Positions 39,478 through 49,698 of a DNA stretch of 64,000 nucleotides are shown in pieces. The position numbers were made by a program, and so were the translations under genes. The stretch's first letter is position 1, and every line of letters starts with the position of its first letter. The stretch is from positions 3,100,001-3,164,000 of the forward strand of contig CP013997.1 in assembly GCA_001534745.1 (NCBI GenBank), given 5' to 3'. The notes beneath the pieces were generated by a model, which worked only from the letters and a program-made list of their open reading frames with translations, did not search any database and had not been told where the DNA came from. The DNA comes from Pseudomonas monteilii (GTDB lineage Bacteria; Pseudomonadota; Gammaproteobacteria; Pseudomonadales; Pseudomonadaceae).

Positions 39478-40275
39478 CTACAGCCGCGTCGCCACACGCA
39501 CCTGGTACGGCGCGAAGATCCGTTCCAGCTCGCCGCTGGCGCGCAGGCGCTCCATCAGTTGTGCGAAGGCCTGCGCGCTGATCGGGGCCTCGGGACGCAG
39601 CAGGGCGTAATGACGGTAGGTCTGGTCGACGCGCTCGGACGCCATCAGGCGCTCGGCCTGATCGGGGTGGCGCAGCAGGAAATCGTTGAAATACGAGCGG
39701 GTCACCAGGGCGATGTCGGCGCGCCCACGTTCGAGCATGTACAGGTTGCTGTCATGGGAGTAGGTCAGGGTGGCGCCGTAGGTCTGCTGCAGAAAGCGCG
39801 TGTCGGCGTTGAAGCTGGCGAAGGCATAGTGATAACCGTGGAACAGCGCCAGGTGCTTGCCGCGCAGGTCGTCGAAGAAGCGTTGATCGCGCCCGGCCTT
39901 GCGCGCGGCGACGAAGATCTCGGCGTCCTCCAGGCCCAGGTCCACGGCGCTGTGCGCCACCTTCTGCCAGCCCCAGGCGGGGTTTTCGAAGATGGCCATG
40001 TCAGTACGTCCCTGCTCCAGGTCGGCGAAGCGCCGGGGCACCGAAGTCGGCACCAGGACGAAGTGATACACCGGCTGCGCCTGGTTCAGTGCCTGGGCCA
40101 ATTGCGCCAGCAAGCCAACCTTTACGTTTTGTTCGGGTCGTATCGTGTACGGCGGAAAATGTGTCGCTCCGATCCTGACTTCGATGGCCTCGGCGGCCAT
40201 CAGCGATGTGGAATGCACCAGCCCGGCGAATACCGTCAGGCAGGTCAAGGACAGCAGGCGTATGAATCGGGGCAC
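39478..40275 (-). CDS. Periplasmic solute-binding protein, family 3 (amino-acid type)
   Basis: The product has 265 residues from a GTG start. VPRFIRLLSLTCLTVFAGLV then HSTSLMAAEA is a signal peptide with an A-x-A-like cleavage site. GTG 40320, 15 codons upstream, is the alternative start. The mature part (IRIGATHFPPYTI-like start, TDMAIFENPAWGW, ALFHGYHYAFASFNADTRFL, ELERIFAPYQV end) follows the bilobal SBP_bac_3 pattern. No permease or ATPase gene accompanies it, so it may be an orphan sensor subunit or work with a transporter elsewhere. It is divergent from the exonuclease gene. Confidence 0.75.
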   Translation of the reverse strand: MPRFIRLLSLTCLTVFAGLVHSTSLMAAEAIEVRIGATHFPPYTIRPEQNVKVGLLAQLAQALNQAQPVYHFVLVPTSVPRRFADLEQGRTDMAIFENPAWGWQKVAHSAVDLGLEDAEIFVAARKAGRDQRFFDDLRGKHLALFHGYHYAFASFNADTRFLQQTYGATLTYSHDSNLYMLERGRADIALVTRSYFNDFLLRHPDQAERLMASERVDQTYRHYALLRPEAPISAQAFAQLMERLRASGELERIFAPYQVRVATRL

Positions 40276-40441
40276 GACCAGGCGCTCGTTACGAATTCTG
40301 AAAGAAATGGCCTTGGCCACATGATGGGCCCGCTCGCGTCGCTTCAGGGCTGAGCAATCGGGCAACGGCAAAAATGCCACGAAATGGCGTCGGCTGCTAC
40401 AGCAGCTACGCTTGGGCCACGTCTTGCAAGGGAGCCTCGCC

Positions 40442-40993
40442 ATGGGCCATTGGCTGGTGATCGACCTGGAAGCCACCACCGACGAGGGTGGTTGGCCGAT
40501 CACGGACATGGAAATCATCGAAATCGGCGCCAGCCTGGTGAACCGGGAAGGTCGTGAAGTCGACCATTTCCAGCGGTTCGTACGACCGCGGCGGCGTCCG
40601 CAGTTGACCACCTTCTGCCGTCACCTGACCCACATCGGCCAGGCCAGCATCGACACGGCAGAATCGTTCGTGCAGGTGTGGCTGCAGTTCGAGCGCTGGC
40701 TGGTGCACCATCAGCCGCGTCTCGAGGGCTGGGTCAGCTGGGGCGACTACGACCGTCGGCAACTGCTGCTGGAGTGGCAGGTGCATGGCGTGCAGAGCCT
40801 GCTGGCGGCCTTGCCACACGTCAACCTCAAGCAGCGCTTCGCCAAAGCCCGGCAATTGCAGCGGCCCACGGGCCTCAATGGCGCGTTGCACCTGGCGGGC
40901 CTGCAATTCACCGGGCAGCAGCATCGGGCCCTGGAAGACGCCCGCAACACGGCGCGCCTGTTGCCCCTGAGCCTGCCCTTGGCGCGGGCCTGA
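40442..40993 (+). CDS. DEDDh 3'-5' exonuclease
   Basis: The product has 183 residues. VIDLEATTDEGG carries the DxE pair (Asp-8, Glu-10), SWGDYDRRQL the middle Asp, and HRALEDARNTARLLPL the H-x4-D ending of the DEDDh class. This places it with KapD/ERI1-like RNase T family exonucleases that trim single-stranded RNA or DNA ends. The start at 40442 is chosen over 40412 because it opens directly on the catalytic strand. It is a lone gene followed by ppnP, 75 nt downstream. Confidence 0.9.
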   Translation: MGHWLVIDLEATTDEGGWPITDMEIIEIGASLVNREGREVDHFQRFVRPRRRPQLTTFCRHLTHIGQASIDTAESFVQVWLQFERWLVHHQPRLEGWVSWGDYDRRQLLLEWQVHGVQSLLAALPHVNLKQRFAKARQLQRPTGLNGALHLAGLQFTGQQHRALEDARNTARLLPLSLPLARA

Positions 40994-41068
40994 AAGCAGA
41001 TGACGTCGCGTTGGGCCTTGGGCATACTGGCCGGCCTTCTCTCATAGCCTTCACGCAGGAGCCGCGCC

Positions 41069-41353
41069 ATGTTCAAGGTCAACGAATACTTCGATGGAAC
41101 CGTCAAGTCGATCGCCTTCACCAGTCAGGAAGGCCCGGCGACCTTGGGTGTGATGGCTCCGGGTGAATACGAGTTCGGCACCGCCAAGCGCGAGATCATG
41201 CACGTGGTGTCGGGCGCACTGACGGCGAAACTGCCGGGCAGCGACAGCTGGGAAACCTTCGAGAGCGGCAGCCAGTTCCAGGTGCCTGCCGACAGCAAGT
41301 TCCAGTTGAAGGTCGCCGTGGACACGGCGTACCTGTGCGAGTACCGCGACTGA
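41069..41353 (+). CDS. ppnP: Pyrimidine/purine nucleoside phosphorylase PpnP
   Basis: The product has 94 residues ([20 protein letters not shown] ... [15 protein letters not shown]), the normal length of the PpnP/DUF1255 cupin family. The [14 protein letters not shown] and [17 protein letters not shown] strands and the [13 protein letters not shown] turn are family signatures. The enzyme splits nucleosides such as uridine, adenosine or guanosine with phosphate to base and ribose-1-phosphate. CAGGAG lies upstream of the ATG. Confidence 0.93.
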   Translation: MFKVNEYFDGTVKSIAFTSQEGPATLGVMAPGEYEFGTAKREIMHVVSGALTAKLPGSDSWETFESGSQFQVPADSKFQLKVAVDTAYLCEYRD

Positions 41354-41399
41354 GCGAGGGTGAGCCAGGCACAGCGCAGTGGCGCCTGAACGGGCGCCA

Positions 41400-41424
41400 T
41401 CGCGGGCAAGCCCGCTCCCACAGG
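41400..41424. repeat. REP palindrome
   Basis: TCGCGGGCAAGCCCGCTCCC followed by ACAGG, downstream of ppnP. Confidence 0.8.
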
Positions 41425-41521
41425 TACTTGTTTTCAAGCAGGCAGAAGCACAATGGCTCAGCCCTCTATGGGAGCAACTGTCTTTTTCTACTCGGTACAT
41501 GCCCGACCGCATGGGATTATA

Positions 41522-41633
41522 TGTGGGCCCTACGGTCCCAATCGCGGCACTGGGGCCGCTCCTACACCCGTAGTTACATCGCAGTAGTGCAGGCGATCGC
41601 GGTACTGTGGGAGCGGGCTTGCCCGCGATGACG
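41522..41633. repeat. Partial composite repeat plus inverted REP unit
   Basis: TGTGGGCCCTACGGTCCCAA and the following ATCGCGGCACTGGGGCCGCT are the first ~50 bp of the composite repeat family seen at 17721 and 23662. TGTGGGAGCGGGCTTGCCCG at 41607 is an inverted REP unit. Confidence 0.75.
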
Positions 41634-41671
41634 TCGGCCCCGTCACCGCCATCGACGAGCGAGACACCCTT

Positions 41672-42376
41672 TCACGCCTGACCGCGCAAGAAAGCCCCCA
41701 CCTGCTCCGCCGCCGACTGCACGTGCTGCTCATGGGTAAACCCGGACGCCTTCAACGGCTTGAGATCATGATCCCCCGTCGCCAACCAGCTCACCTGTAT
41801 CGCGCAGGACAAGGCGTACCCCGCGACCGTTTCATGGTTGCCCAAGGCGTCGCGTGTGCCTTGTACGATCACGGTCGGCGTCCGTAGCGTCGCCAGGTGT
41901 TCGACCCGAGGCTTCTCCGGCTTGCCTGCTGCATGGAACGGATACCCCAGGCACACCAGCGCCTCGGCACCCGATTCGTCGGCCAGCAGACTGGCCATGC
42001 GCCCGCCCATGGACTTACCCCCTATCGCCACAGGCCCGGCCAAGTGGGCGCGCACCTGCGCCAGCACCTCGCGCCAGCGTTCGAGCAGGACCTTCTGCGG
42101 ATTCGGCGGCCGTCGTTTGCCGTCCAGCCGCCGTTGCGCCATGTAGGGAAACTCGAACCTCACCACCCCCACGCCCAGCGCGGCCAGACGCCGTGCCATC
42201 GTCTCCATGAACGGGCTGTCCATGGGTGCACCGGCGCCGTGGGCAAGGATCAGGCAACCGATGCCCGGGGCTACTCGCTGGGGCGGATCGCAGTGCAGCC
42301 CTGGTACCTGCGCCAATGCCTTCCACGCCACCCGATCATCGTCCGTCACCTGTCGCTCACTCACCTGGATCTCCAT
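41672..42376 (-). CDS. Alpha/beta hydrolase of the KANL3/Tex30 type
   Basis: The product has 234 residues. ILAHGAGAPMDSPFMETMA is the oxyanion-hole region. IGGKSMGGRMASLLA carries the nucleophile Ser of the G-x-S-x-G elbow. PTVIVQGTRDALGN gives the acid Asp and SWLATGDHDLKPLKAS the His. The order and length match the KANL3/Tex30 subfamily of small cytosolic hydrolases, whose substrates are unknown. There is no signal peptide. It is divergent from hemN. Confidence 0.85.
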   Translation of the reverse strand: MEIQVSERQVTDDDRVAWKALAQVPGLHCDPPQRVAPGIGCLILAHGAGAPMDSPFMETMARRLAALGVGVVRFEFPYMAQRRLDGKRRPPNPQKVLLERWREVLAQVRAHLAGPVAIGGKSMGGRMASLLADESGAEALVCLGYPFHAAGKPEKPRVEHLATLRTPTVIVQGTRDALGNHETVAGYALSCAIQVSWLATGDHDLKPLKASGFTHEQHVQSAAEQVGAFLRGQA

Positions 42377-42529
42377 CGCTGCTGACAGCCCCTTTGCCGA
42401 CTGCGGCCAAGGCTCGAAGGCATAGGGTAACGTGTACGCTCGACGCGCGTTCGGCTTTCAAGGTGTGCCTCTCGGCGTCCACGCCTGGATCTGCCCGTTA
42501 CCCGATCCACACCGCTCACCGAAGCGACC

Positions 42530-42543
42530 TTGATGCAGATCAA
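42530..42543. promoter_or_regulatory. Anr (FNR-type) box upstream of hemN
   Basis: TTGATGCAGATCAA is a perfect TTGAT-N4-ATCAA dyad, 59 nt before the hemN ATG. It also shows that the earlier ATG at 42533, inside the box, is not the gene start. Anr is encoded two genes' length downstream. Confidence 0.85.
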
Positions 42544-42601
42544 GATCGCCCGTCGCAGAGGCCCTAGACTGCGTTACCGCCGCTCTCTCCAGGACATTCC
42601 C

Positions 42602-43984
42602 ATGCTCGACGACCTCCGTTGGGATCCAGACCTGATCCGTCGCTACGACATGGCCGGGCCTCGCTACACGTCCTACCCCACTGCCGTGCAGCTACGCGCC
42701 GACATCGGCTCGTTCGACCTGCTGCACGCCCTGCGCGACAGCCGCCGGGCGATGCGCCCTCTGTCGCTGTACGTACACGTGCCGTTCTGCGCCAACATCT
42801 GCTATTACTGCGCCTGCAACAAGGTCATCACCAAGGACCGCGCCCGGGCCCAACCGTACCTGCAGCGCCTGGAACAGGAGATCCAGCTGGTCGCCTGCCA
42901 CCTGGACCGCGCCCAGCCGGTCGAGCAACTGCATTTCGGCGGCGGCACGCCGACCTTCCTCAGCCATGTCGAGCTGCGCGCGCTGATGGCCAGCCTGCGC
43001 CAGCATTTCGGCCTGCTCGACGACGACTCCGGCGACTACGGTATCGAGATCGACCCGCGCGAGGCCGACTGGTCGACCATGGGCCTGTTGCGCGAACTGG
43101 GCTTCAACCGCATCAGCCTGGGCGTACAGGACCTCGACCCGACCGTGCAGCGGGCAATCAACCGCCTGCAAAGCCTGGAGCAGACCCGCACGCTGATCGA
43201 GGCGGCACGCACCTTGCAATTCCGCTCGGTGAACCTCGACCTGATCTACGGCCTGCCGCACCAGACACCGACCGGCTTCGCCCGCACGGTGAGCGAGGTC
43301 ATCGCCCTGCAACCGGAACGGCTGGCCGTCTTCAACTACGCCCATTTGCCCGATCGTTTCCTGCCGCAACGGCGCATCGACAGCCTGACGCTGCCCTCGC
43401 CAGCGGCCAAGCTGGAGATGCTGCATGGCACCATCGAGCAACTGACCGCGGCCGGTTACCGGTACATCGGCATGGACCATTTCGCCCTGCCCGACGACGA
43501 CCTGGCCATCGCCCAGGAAGACGGCACCCTGCAGCGCAACTTCCAGGGCTACACCACGCACGGCCACTGCGACCTGATCGGCCTGGGCGTCTCGGCGATC
43601 AGCCAGATCGGCGACCTCTACTGCCAGAACACCAGCGACCTAACCACGTATCAGGACACCGTGGGCAACGGGCAGCTGGCCAGCCAGCGTGGTCTGATCT
43701 GCACGCCGGACGATCGCCTGCGCCGGGCGGTGATCCAGCAACTGATCTGCCACTTCGCGCTGGCGTTCGAGCCTATCGAAACGCGCTTCGCCATCGATTT
43801 CCGGGGCTACTTCAAGGACCAGTGGCCTGCCTTGCAGGCCCTGCACGACGACGGCCTCATCCACCTCGACCCCCACGGCATCCAGGTCCTGCCCGCCGGG
43901 CGGCTGCTGGTGCGCTCGGTGTGCAAGGTGTTCGACGCGTACCTGGACTACGGCAACCTGCAGCGGTTTTCCAAGGTCATTTGA
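42602..43984 (+). CDS. hemN: Oxygen-independent coproporphyrinogen III dehydrogenase
   Basis: HemN is a radical-SAM enzyme that converts coproporphyrinogen III to protoporphyrinogen IX in haem synthesis without oxygen. The product has 460 residues from MLDDLRWDPDLIRRYDMAGP. PFCANICYYCACNK contains the Cx3Cx2C cluster (Cys-63, -67, -70) plus the adjacent Cys-72 typical of HemN. HFGGGTPTFL, SLGVQDLDPTVQRAINRLQS and MDHFALPDDDLAIAQ are family blocks. A perfect Anr box upstream predicts induction under low oxygen. anr follows on the same strand. Confidence 0.96.
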   Translation: MLDDLRWDPDLIRRYDMAGPRYTSYPTAVQLRADIGSFDLLHALRDSRRAMRPLSLYVHVPFCANICYYCACNKVITKDRARAQPYLQRLEQEIQLVACHLDRAQPVEQLHFGGGTPTFLSHVELRALMASLRQHFGLLDDDSGDYGIEIDPREADWSTMGLLRELGFNRISLGVQDLDPTVQRAINRLQSLEQTRTLIEAARTLQFRSVNLDLIYGLPHQTPTGFARTVSEVIALQPERLAVFNYAHLPDRFLPQRRIDSLTLPSPAAKLEMLHGTIEQLTAAGYRYIGMDHFALPDDDLAIAQEDGTLQRNFQGYTTHGHCDLIGLGVSAISQIGDLYCQNTSDLTTYQDTVGNGQLASQRGLICTPDDRLRRAVIQQLICHFALAFEPIETRFAIDFRGYFKDQWPALQALHDDGLIHLDPHGIQVLPAGRLLVRSVCKVFDAYLDYGNLQRFSKVI

Positions 43985-44155
43985 GCCCAGCACGATGACC
44001 ACGCGTCGACGAAGGGCTGGGCAGGGCTGCCTTCGCCCCTGATGACGGCCCTGTCCCGGTCCTGTCACCCCCCTGGAGTCCTGTGCGCTGGCCTACAGCC
44101 CGGTCGTGGGTTACCCTTACAGTCGATGTGTGCTTTCCCACAAGGACCGAAACGA

Positions 44156-44890
44156 ATGCCCGAGCCCGTCAAACTGCGCGCCCATAGCCAGGCCCACTGC
44201 AAGGATTGCAGCCTGGCCCCGCTGTGCCTGCCCTTGTCCTTGAACCTCGAGGACATGGATGCACTGGACGAAATCGTCAAGCGCGGCCGCCCGTTGAAGA
44301 AAGGCGAGTTCCTGTTCCGCCAGGGCGACGCCTTCGGCTCGGTCTATGCGGTGCGCTCAGGCGCCTTGAAGACCTTCAGCCTGAGCGACAGCGGCGAAGA
44401 GCAGATCACCGGCTTTCACTTGCCCAGCGAACTGGTCGGCCTGTCCGGCATGGACACCGAGTCCTACCCGGTCTCGGCCCAGGCCCAGGAAACCACGTCG
44501 GTCTGCGAGATCCCCTTCGAGCGCCTGGACGAGCTGTCGGTGCAACTGCCGCAATTGCGACGCCAGTTGATGCGGGTGATGAGCCGCGAGATCCGCGACG
44601 ACCAGCAGATGATGCTGTTGCTGTCGAAGAAGACCGCCGACGAGCGCATTGCCACCTTCCTGGTCAACCTGTCCGCGCGTTTCCGGGCCCGTGGCTATTC
44701 GGCCAACCAGTTCCGCCTGAGCATGTCGCGCAACGAGATGGGCAACTACCTGGGGCTGGCGGTGGAAACCGTTTCCCGGGTGTTCACCCGCTTCCAGCAG
44801 AATGGCCTGCTCAAGGCCGAAGGCAAGGAAGTGCACATTCTCGATCCGATCCAGCTCTGCGCGCTGGCCGGCGGCTCGATGGACACCTGA
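44156..44890 (+). CDS. anr: FNR-family oxygen-responsive regulator Anr
   Basis: The product has 244 residues. [10 protein letters not shown] (Cys-15, -18, -24) and Cys-117 supply the four ligands of an oxygen-labile [4Fe-4S] cluster. A cyclic-nucleotide-like beta-roll covers ~30-150. The HTH near the C-terminus ([20 protein letters not shown]) has the E-x-x-S-R recognition pattern that reads TTGAT half sites. Anr activates genes for microaerobic and anaerobic growth, including hemN. The long upstream frame is ignored, and [12 protein letters not shown] is the family start. Confidence 0.96.
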   Translation: MPEPVKLRAHSQAHCKDCSLAPLCLPLSLNLEDMDALDEIVKRGRPLKKGEFLFRQGDAFGSVYAVRSGALKTFSLSDSGEEQITGFHLPSELVGLSGMDTESYPVSAQAQETTSVCEIPFERLDELSVQLPQLRRQLMRVMSREIRDDQQMMLLLSKKTADERIATFLVNLSARFRARGYSANQFRLSMSRNEMGNYLGLAVETVSRVFTRFQQNGLLKAEGKEVHILDPIQLCALAGGSMDT

Positions 44891-44943
44891 ACACGCCCGG
44901 CAGCAGGTATACTGGCGCATTCGTTTTTCAGGATACCTGCCTC

Positions 44944-45492
44944 ATGCACAGCGACACCTTCGACCTCAAAGCCTTGATCCGCCCCGTACCGGACTTTCCC
45001 AAGCCGGGCGTGATCTTTCGCGACATCACGCCGCTGTTCCAGTCGCCCCGTGGCCTGCGCTACGTGACCGACCAGTTCGTCGAGCGTTATGTAGAGGCCG
45101 ACTTCACCCACATCGGCGCCATGGACGCGCGCGGCTTCCTGATCGGCGCGATCATCGCCCATCAACTGAACAAGCCGCTGATCCTGTTCCGCAAGCAGGG
45201 CAAGCTGCCGGCCGACGTGCTGTCGGAAGGCTACCAGACCGAGTATGGCGAGGCGTTCCTGGAAGTGCACGCCGACAGCCTGTGCGAAGGCGATTCGGTA
45301 CTGATCTTCGACGACCTGATCGCCACCGGCGGGACCTTGCTGGCCGCGACCAACCTGGTGCGCCGCACCGGTGCCCAGGTGTTCGAGGCGGCGGCGATCA
45401 TCGACCTGCCGGAGCTGGACGGCTCCAAGCGCTTGCAGGCGGTCGGGGTGCCGACGTTCTGCCTGACCGAGTTCTCCCTCAGCGAATATTGA
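44944..45492 (+). CDS. apt: Adenine phosphoribosyltransferase
   Basis: Apt joins adenine and PRPP to AMP in purine salvage. The product has 182 residues. [13 protein letters not shown] is the PRPP-binding loop, [16 protein letters not shown] the N-terminal hood and [20 protein letters not shown] the conserved core. It starts 53 nt after anr and converges with recR. Confidence 0.96.
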   Translation: MHSDTFDLKALIRPVPDFPKPGVIFRDITPLFQSPRGLRYVTDQFVERYVEADFTHIGAMDARGFLIGAIIAHQLNKPLILFRKQGKLPADVLSEGYQTEYGEAFLEVHADSLCEGDSVLIFDDLIATGGTLLAATNLVRRTGAQVFEAAAIIDLPELDGSKRLQAVGVPTFCLTEFSLSEY

Positions 45493-45569
45493 GGGCGTGG
45501 GGAAGCTGGTCTGCCCATGAGGCCAGCGCCGCTGCAGAGACAGGCATGCCCCTGCCCTGCAGCCTTCCC

Positions 45570-46172
45570 CTACAGCGAAATCGGCCGACGCCCGGCAAAG
45601 GCGTGGGCCAGGGTCCCGCCATCCACCAGTTCCAACTCCCCACCCAACGGCACGCCATGGGCGATGCGGGTTGCCGGCAAGCCTTTCTCGGCCAGCAGCT
45701 GGGCGATGTAGTGCGCGGTCGCCTCGCCTTCGACGGTGGGGTTGGTGGCCACGATCACTTCGCTGAACGTGCCTTGTTCTTCGATGCGCGCCATCAATTG
45801 CGGGATGCCGATGGCGTCCGGGCCCAGGCCATCGAGCGGCGACAGGTGCCCCTTGAGCACGAAATAGCGCCCACGGTAGCCGGTCTGCTCCACCGCATAG
45901 ACGTCCATCGGGCTTTCCACCACGCACAGCTGGGTGTCATCGCGACGCGTGTCGGCGCACTGCGGGCACAGCTCCTGTTCGGTCAGGGTGCGGCACTGCC
46001 GGCAATGCCCCACACCCTCCATGGCCTGGGCCAAGGCCTGGGACAGGCGGACGCCGCCGCTGCGGTCGCGCTCGAGCAGTTGCAGTGCCATGCGCTGGGC
46101 GGTCTTCTGGCCGACACCGGGCAAGGTTCGCAGCGCGTCGATCAGTTGGCGGATGAGAGGGCTGAAGCTCAT
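45570..46172 (-). CDS. recR: Recombination protein RecR
   Basis: The product has 200 residues. An N-terminal HhH region ([20 protein letters not shown]) is followed by the zinc finger (C-R-Q-C ... C-P-Q-C) and the Toprim domain ([40 protein letters not shown]). RecR forms rings that, with RecO/RecF, load RecA at gaps. It is the third gene of dnaX-ybaB-recR. Confidence 0.97.
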   Translation of the reverse strand: MSFSPLIRQLIDALRTLPGVGQKTAQRMALQLLERDRSGGVRLSQALAQAMEGVGHCRQCRTLTEQELCPQCADTRRDDTQLCVVESPMDVYAVEQTGYRGRYFVLKGHLSPLDGLGPDAIGIPQLMARIEEQGTFSEVIVATNPTVEGEATAHYIAQLLAEKGLPATRIAHGVPLGGELELVDGGTLAHAFAGRRPISL

Positions 46173-46266
46173 GGGGGCAACCTGTCGGTGATTCAGAGGG
46201 ACTGCAATGAAAATGGGAGCAGCGACGCGCTGGCCGATGCTCCCACTGGACCTGACGCCGGGTCGG

Positions 46267-46593
46267 TCAGAACGGCATCTTGAAGCCTGGCGGCAGCTGC
46301 ATGCCAGCGGTCATGCCGCCCATCTTTTCCTGGCTGTTCTGCTCGACCTTGCGCACGGCATCGTTGATGGCGGCAGCGATGAGGTCTTCGAGCACTTCCT
46401 TGTCTTCCTGCATCAGGCTGTCGTCGATGCTCAGGCGCTTGACGTCGTGACGACCGGTCATCACCACGCTGACCAGGCCGGCGCCGGATTGGCCGGTCAC
46501 TTCGGCGTTGGCCAGTTCTTCCTGCATCTTGGCCATCTTTTCCTGCATCTGCTGAGCCTGCTTCATCAGGCCGGCCATGCCACCTTTCATCAT
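46267..46593 (-). CDS. YbaB/EbfC nucleoid-associated protein
   Basis: The product has 108 residues. The start [20 protein letters not shown] is the standard YbaB N-terminus; the long upstream extension of the frame overlaps dnaX and is dropped. The central [20 protein letters not shown] block and the amphipathic C-terminal helix fit the tweezer-like DNA-binding dimer. It lies between dnaX and recR, as in most proteobacteria. Confidence 0.95.
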   Translation of the reverse strand: MMKGGMAGLMKQAQQMQEKMAKMQEELANAEVTGQSGAGLVSVVMTGRHDVKRLSIDDSLMQEDKEVLEDLIAAAINDAVRKVEQNSQEKMGGMTAGMQLPPGFKMPF

Positions 46594-46654
46594 GGGGAAT
46601 TCCTCGGTTGTGTCATGTAAGGCGGTCAGGCGTGCCTGGCCGCGGGGTGTGCTT

Positions 46655-48715
46655 TCAATTGCCCTGGGGGGCCATGGCCTCGACAGGCTGGATGCTGTCC
46701 GGCCGTACCGTTGCACCGAACTGGCGGACCATCTGCTGGATCAATGGATCGCTCTCGATCGCCACCTCGGCCTCGCGCTGACGCTCGGCCCGCTTGCGGG
46801 CGGCGGCCTGGGCCGGGGTTTCCTGCTCGGGCCGGACCAGCTCGATCTTCAACCGTAGGCTACGCCCCAGGTGCTGGTCGAGGGCTTCGTTCAGGCGCCG
46901 CTGCTGGGTGGCATTGAACAGCGCGCCTTGCGCCGGGTCCAGGTGCAGCAGCCAGTCGTCGCCGTCGGCCGCCATCAGCGTACAGTTGGCGGCGATGTTG
47001 CCTGTCATCCCTGAGATAGGCAATTGTGGGAATAATTCCAGCCATTGCAAGGCCAGGCCGGTGGCCGGGCGTGCGGCGGGCGACGGTTCGGGGACGCTGG
47101 ACGGCTCGGGGTCGTGTACGTGCTCGGCCAGTTCGTCGAGGTAGGTGAAGCTGGCCGGGTCCGTTTCGACCGGGTAGTCGTCCTCATCGTCCGACGCGGG
47201 CTCGTCGTCGCGGACCATGCCTGCCAGGTCATAGGCGTCAGGGTCGAACGGCGGCGCGTCGTCACGCGAAGGGCCCCTGTCCGCCACAGGATCGGCCAGG
47301 GGTGGGCTGGCCTGCGGACCGGCATTGGTACGCGGCGGCGGGGCTGAATCGGGCGCGGCCTCCCAGGGTGGATGGAACCCCTGGGCATCGGCCGGCGCCG
47401 GCTCGGACGCCTCGACGGGCGGGCGCGGCTTGACCGTCGGCCCTGCGACCGCCGTCAGGGGCGCATCGGGGTCGTCTCGTTCATGGGGCGCAAGCGCTGG
47501 CACCGGTTCAGGCAGAGAGGACGGCACCGCCACCGGGGCGGACGGGGCAGCAGCCACTGGCTCCGGGGAATCAGCCGTGGCCTGGCTGATCCCCGAGGTC
47601 TTTAGCCGGGGCGCTGGCGCGTCGTCGGTGTCGGCGGGCCGGAACGCAAGCATGCGCAACAGCACCATCTCGAAACCGCCCCGCGGGTCCGGCGCCAGCG
47701 GCAGGTCGCGTCGGCCGATCAGGCCCATCTGGTAGTAGAACTGCACGTCCTCGGCCGGCAACGCCGAAGCCAGCGCCAGCACCTTGTCCCGGTCGCCCTG
47801 GCCATTGTCCACCGCGTCGGGCAGGGCCTGGGCGACGGCGACCCGGTGCAGCACGTTGAGCATTTCGGCCAGCACGCCGCCCCAGTCCGGCCCCTGCTCG
47901 GCCAGCGCGCGCACCGCCTCGAGCAAGGCCCGGGCGTCACCGTCGAGCAAGGCCTGCAACACGCCGTAGACCTGACCGTGGTCCAGTGTACCGAGCATGG
48001 CCCGCACGTCGGCGGCCAACACCCGGCCTTCGCCGAAGGCGATGGCCTGGTCGGTCAGGCTCATGGCATCGCGCATGGACCCATCGGCAGCACGGCCGAG
48101 CAGCCACAGCGCATCGTCCTCGAACGGCACGTTCTCGGCGCCGAGCACATGGGTCAGGTGTTCGACCACCCGCTCCGGGCTCATGTTCTTCAGGGAGAAC
48201 TGCAGGCAGCGCGACAGGATGGTCGCCGGCAACTTCTGCGGGTCGGTGGTGGCGAGGATGAACTTGACGTAGGGCGGTGGCTCCTCCAACGTCTTGAGCA
48301 GTGCGTTGAACGAGTGCGTCGAGAGCATGTGCACTTCGTCGATCAGGTAGACCTTGAAGCGCCCACGACTCGGGGCATACTGCACGTTGTCCAGCAGTTC
48401 GCGGGTATCCTCGACCTTGGTGCGGCTCGCGGCGTCGATCTCGATCAGGTCGACGAAGCGGCCTTCGTCGATCTCCCGGCAGACCGAACAGGTGCCGCAG
48501 GGCGTGGAGGTGATACCGGTCTCGCAGTTCAGGCACTTGGCGATGATCCGGGCGATGGTAGTCTTGCCGACCCCGCGGGTCCCGGTGAACAGGTAGGCGT
48601 GGTGCAGGCGCTGGTTGTCCAGCGCGTTGATCAGCGCCTTGAGCACGTGCGCCTGGCCGACCATTTCGCGGAACGAGCGCGGACGCCATTTACGTGCAAG
48701 AACCTGATAACTCAT
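46655..48715 (-). CDS. dnaX: DNA polymerase III tau/gamma subunit
   Basis: The product has 686 residues. [20 protein letters not shown] holds Walker A and the first zinc Cys. C-GTCSVC-R completes the zinc module, [20 protein letters not shown] is Walker B and [20 protein letters not shown] is sensor 1. After residue ~370 a Pro/Ala/Asp-rich linker joins to the C-terminal polymerase-binding domain ([20 protein letters not shown]). It forms the clamp-loader core. No obvious A-rich slippery frameshift site is visible, so a separate gamma product is not evident here. Confidence 0.97.
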   Translation of the reverse strand: MSYQVLARKWRPRSFREMVGQAHVLKALINALDNQRLHHAYLFTGTRGVGKTTIARIIAKCLNCETGITSTPCGTCSVCREIDEGRFVDLIEIDAASRTKVEDTRELLDNVQYAPSRGRFKVYLIDEVHMLSTHSFNALLKTLEEPPPYVKFILATTDPQKLPATILSRCLQFSLKNMSPERVVEHLTHVLGAENVPFEDDALWLLGRAADGSMRDAMSLTDQAIAFGEGRVLAADVRAMLGTLDHGQVYGVLQALLDGDARALLEAVRALAEQGPDWGGVLAEMLNVLHRVAVAQALPDAVDNGQGDRDKVLALASALPAEDVQFYYQMGLIGRRDLPLAPDPRGGFEMVLLRMLAFRPADTDDAPAPRLKTSGISQATADSPEPVAAAPSAPVAVPSSLPEPVPALAPHERDDPDAPLTAVAGPTVKPRPPVEASEPAPADAQGFHPPWEAAPDSAPPPRTNAGPQASPPLADPVADRGPSRDDAPPFDPDAYDLAGMVRDDEPASDDEDDYPVETDPASFTYLDELAEHVHDPEPSSVPEPSPAARPATGLALQWLELFPQLPISGMTGNIAANCTLMAADGDDWLLHLDPAQGALFNATQQRRLNEALDQHLGRSLRLKIELVRPEQETPAQAAARKRAERQREAEVAIESDPLIQQMVRQFGATVRPDSIQPVEAMAPQGN

Positions 48716-48848
48716 GGGAAAACGCCACAGCCTGAACGAGCGGAAGAGGCGCTAATGCTAGCGGAGCGGGGGCAAAATTGCACCCTGCCCTGCACGTCTT
48801 CCTCCCAGCGGGCAAGGCCCTGACCCTCTTTACCTGCGGAGATCTGGT

Positions 48849-49604
48849 GTGCGACGACTATTAGCCCTGTTGACGCTGTGTGCGGCGCCCTGCCTGGCCG
48901 CGCCACCGACCTTGCGCATCGCGGTCTCCGAGAGCTGGAGCATGCCGCTGATGCAACTGCGCGATGACCGCCCGGTGGACGGCATCCTGTTCGAGGTGTT
49001 CCAGGCCCTGGCCCAACGGGCGGGGTTCGAGCCCGAATACCACCTCATGCCGCGGCTGCGCCTGCAGCAGGCCATGGGCGAAGGCGCCATCGATCTACAG
49101 TGCTATGTGGCGCCGGCCTGGCTCGACCCGGTTCCGCGCAACTACCGCTGGAGCGTGCCGTTGCTGGTCCAGCGCGACCTGCTGGTGGGCGCGCCAGGGG
49201 TGGCGCCGTCGACCACCCTGGCCCAATTGCGCCAGGAGACCGTAGGCGCCGTCCTGGGCTTTCGCTACCCCGCTCTGGACGCTGCCTGGCAGTCGGGCGA
49301 GCTGCGCCGTGAAGACAGCCGCAACCAGCTGCTGGCCCTGCAGAAGCTCGAAGCCGGCCGCTTTCGCTTCGCCGTGAGCAACCAGTTGACGCTCGACTGG
49401 TACAACCGCCAGTTGCCGCCGGACGAACGGTTGCAGGCACTCGATGTGCTGGAAGAGGACGCGCTGGGGTGCCTGGTGCGCGATGATCCTAGGCTGCCTG
49501 TGAATGCGCTGCTGGCCGAACTCAAGCGCATGAAGCGCTCGGGGGACATCGACCGGTTGATCCATCGCTACCTCGCCCGGACAGAGTCTGCCAGCGCGGA
49601 CTGA
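48849..49604 (+). CDS. Periplasmic solute-binding protein, family 3
   Basis: The product has 251 residues from a GTG start, fixed by GGAG 7 bases upstream. MRRLLALLTLCAAPCLAAPP is a signal peptide with cleavage near A-x-A. The mature protein (LRIAVSESWSMPLMQLRDDR, VDGILFEVFQALAQRAGFEP, AIDLQCYVAPAWLDPVPRNY) is a short SBP_bac_3 protein. No transport genes adjoin it. Ligand unknown. Confidence 0.8.
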   Translation: MRRLLALLTLCAAPCLAAPPTLRIAVSESWSMPLMQLRDDRPVDGILFEVFQALAQRAGFEPEYHLMPRLRLQQAMGEGAIDLQCYVAPAWLDPVPRNYRWSVPLLVQRDLLVGAPGVAPSTTLAQLRQETVGAVLGFRYPALDAAWQSGELRREDSRNQLLALQKLEAGRFRFAVSNQLTLDWYNRQLPPDERLQALDVLEEDALGCLVRDDPRLPVNALLAELKRMKRSGDIDRLIHRYLARTESASAD

Positions 49605-49627
49605 CACCGGGCATCGCCCACTTATCA

Positions 49628-49644
49628 CACTCGATATGCGAGTG
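49628..49644. terminator. Short hairpin after the solute-binding protein
   Basis: CACTCG-ATATG-CGAGTG is a 6-bp stem 24 nt beyond the stop. It lacks a T-tract, so termination is only possible. Confidence 0.35.
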
Positions 49645-49677
49645 CGAGGCCCTAGCATCTGAAACATAAACGCAGAT

Positions 49678-49698
49678 GTGAAATATTTCTATTTACAC
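49678..49698. promoter_or_regulatory. AT-rich imperfect dyad upstream of the TonB receptor
   Basis: GTGAAATATTTC and TATTTACAC are nearly inverted copies, about 140 nt before the receptor start, in a locally AT-rich promoter region. It does not match a Fur box well. A metal- or ligand-responsive operator is possible. Confidence 0.35.

Noticed and set aside
49678..49698. Fur box before the TonB receptor
   Set aside because: The dyad is AT-rich but does not fit the GATAAT-type repeats, unlike the clear site before pvdS. It is listed only as an unassigned dyad.
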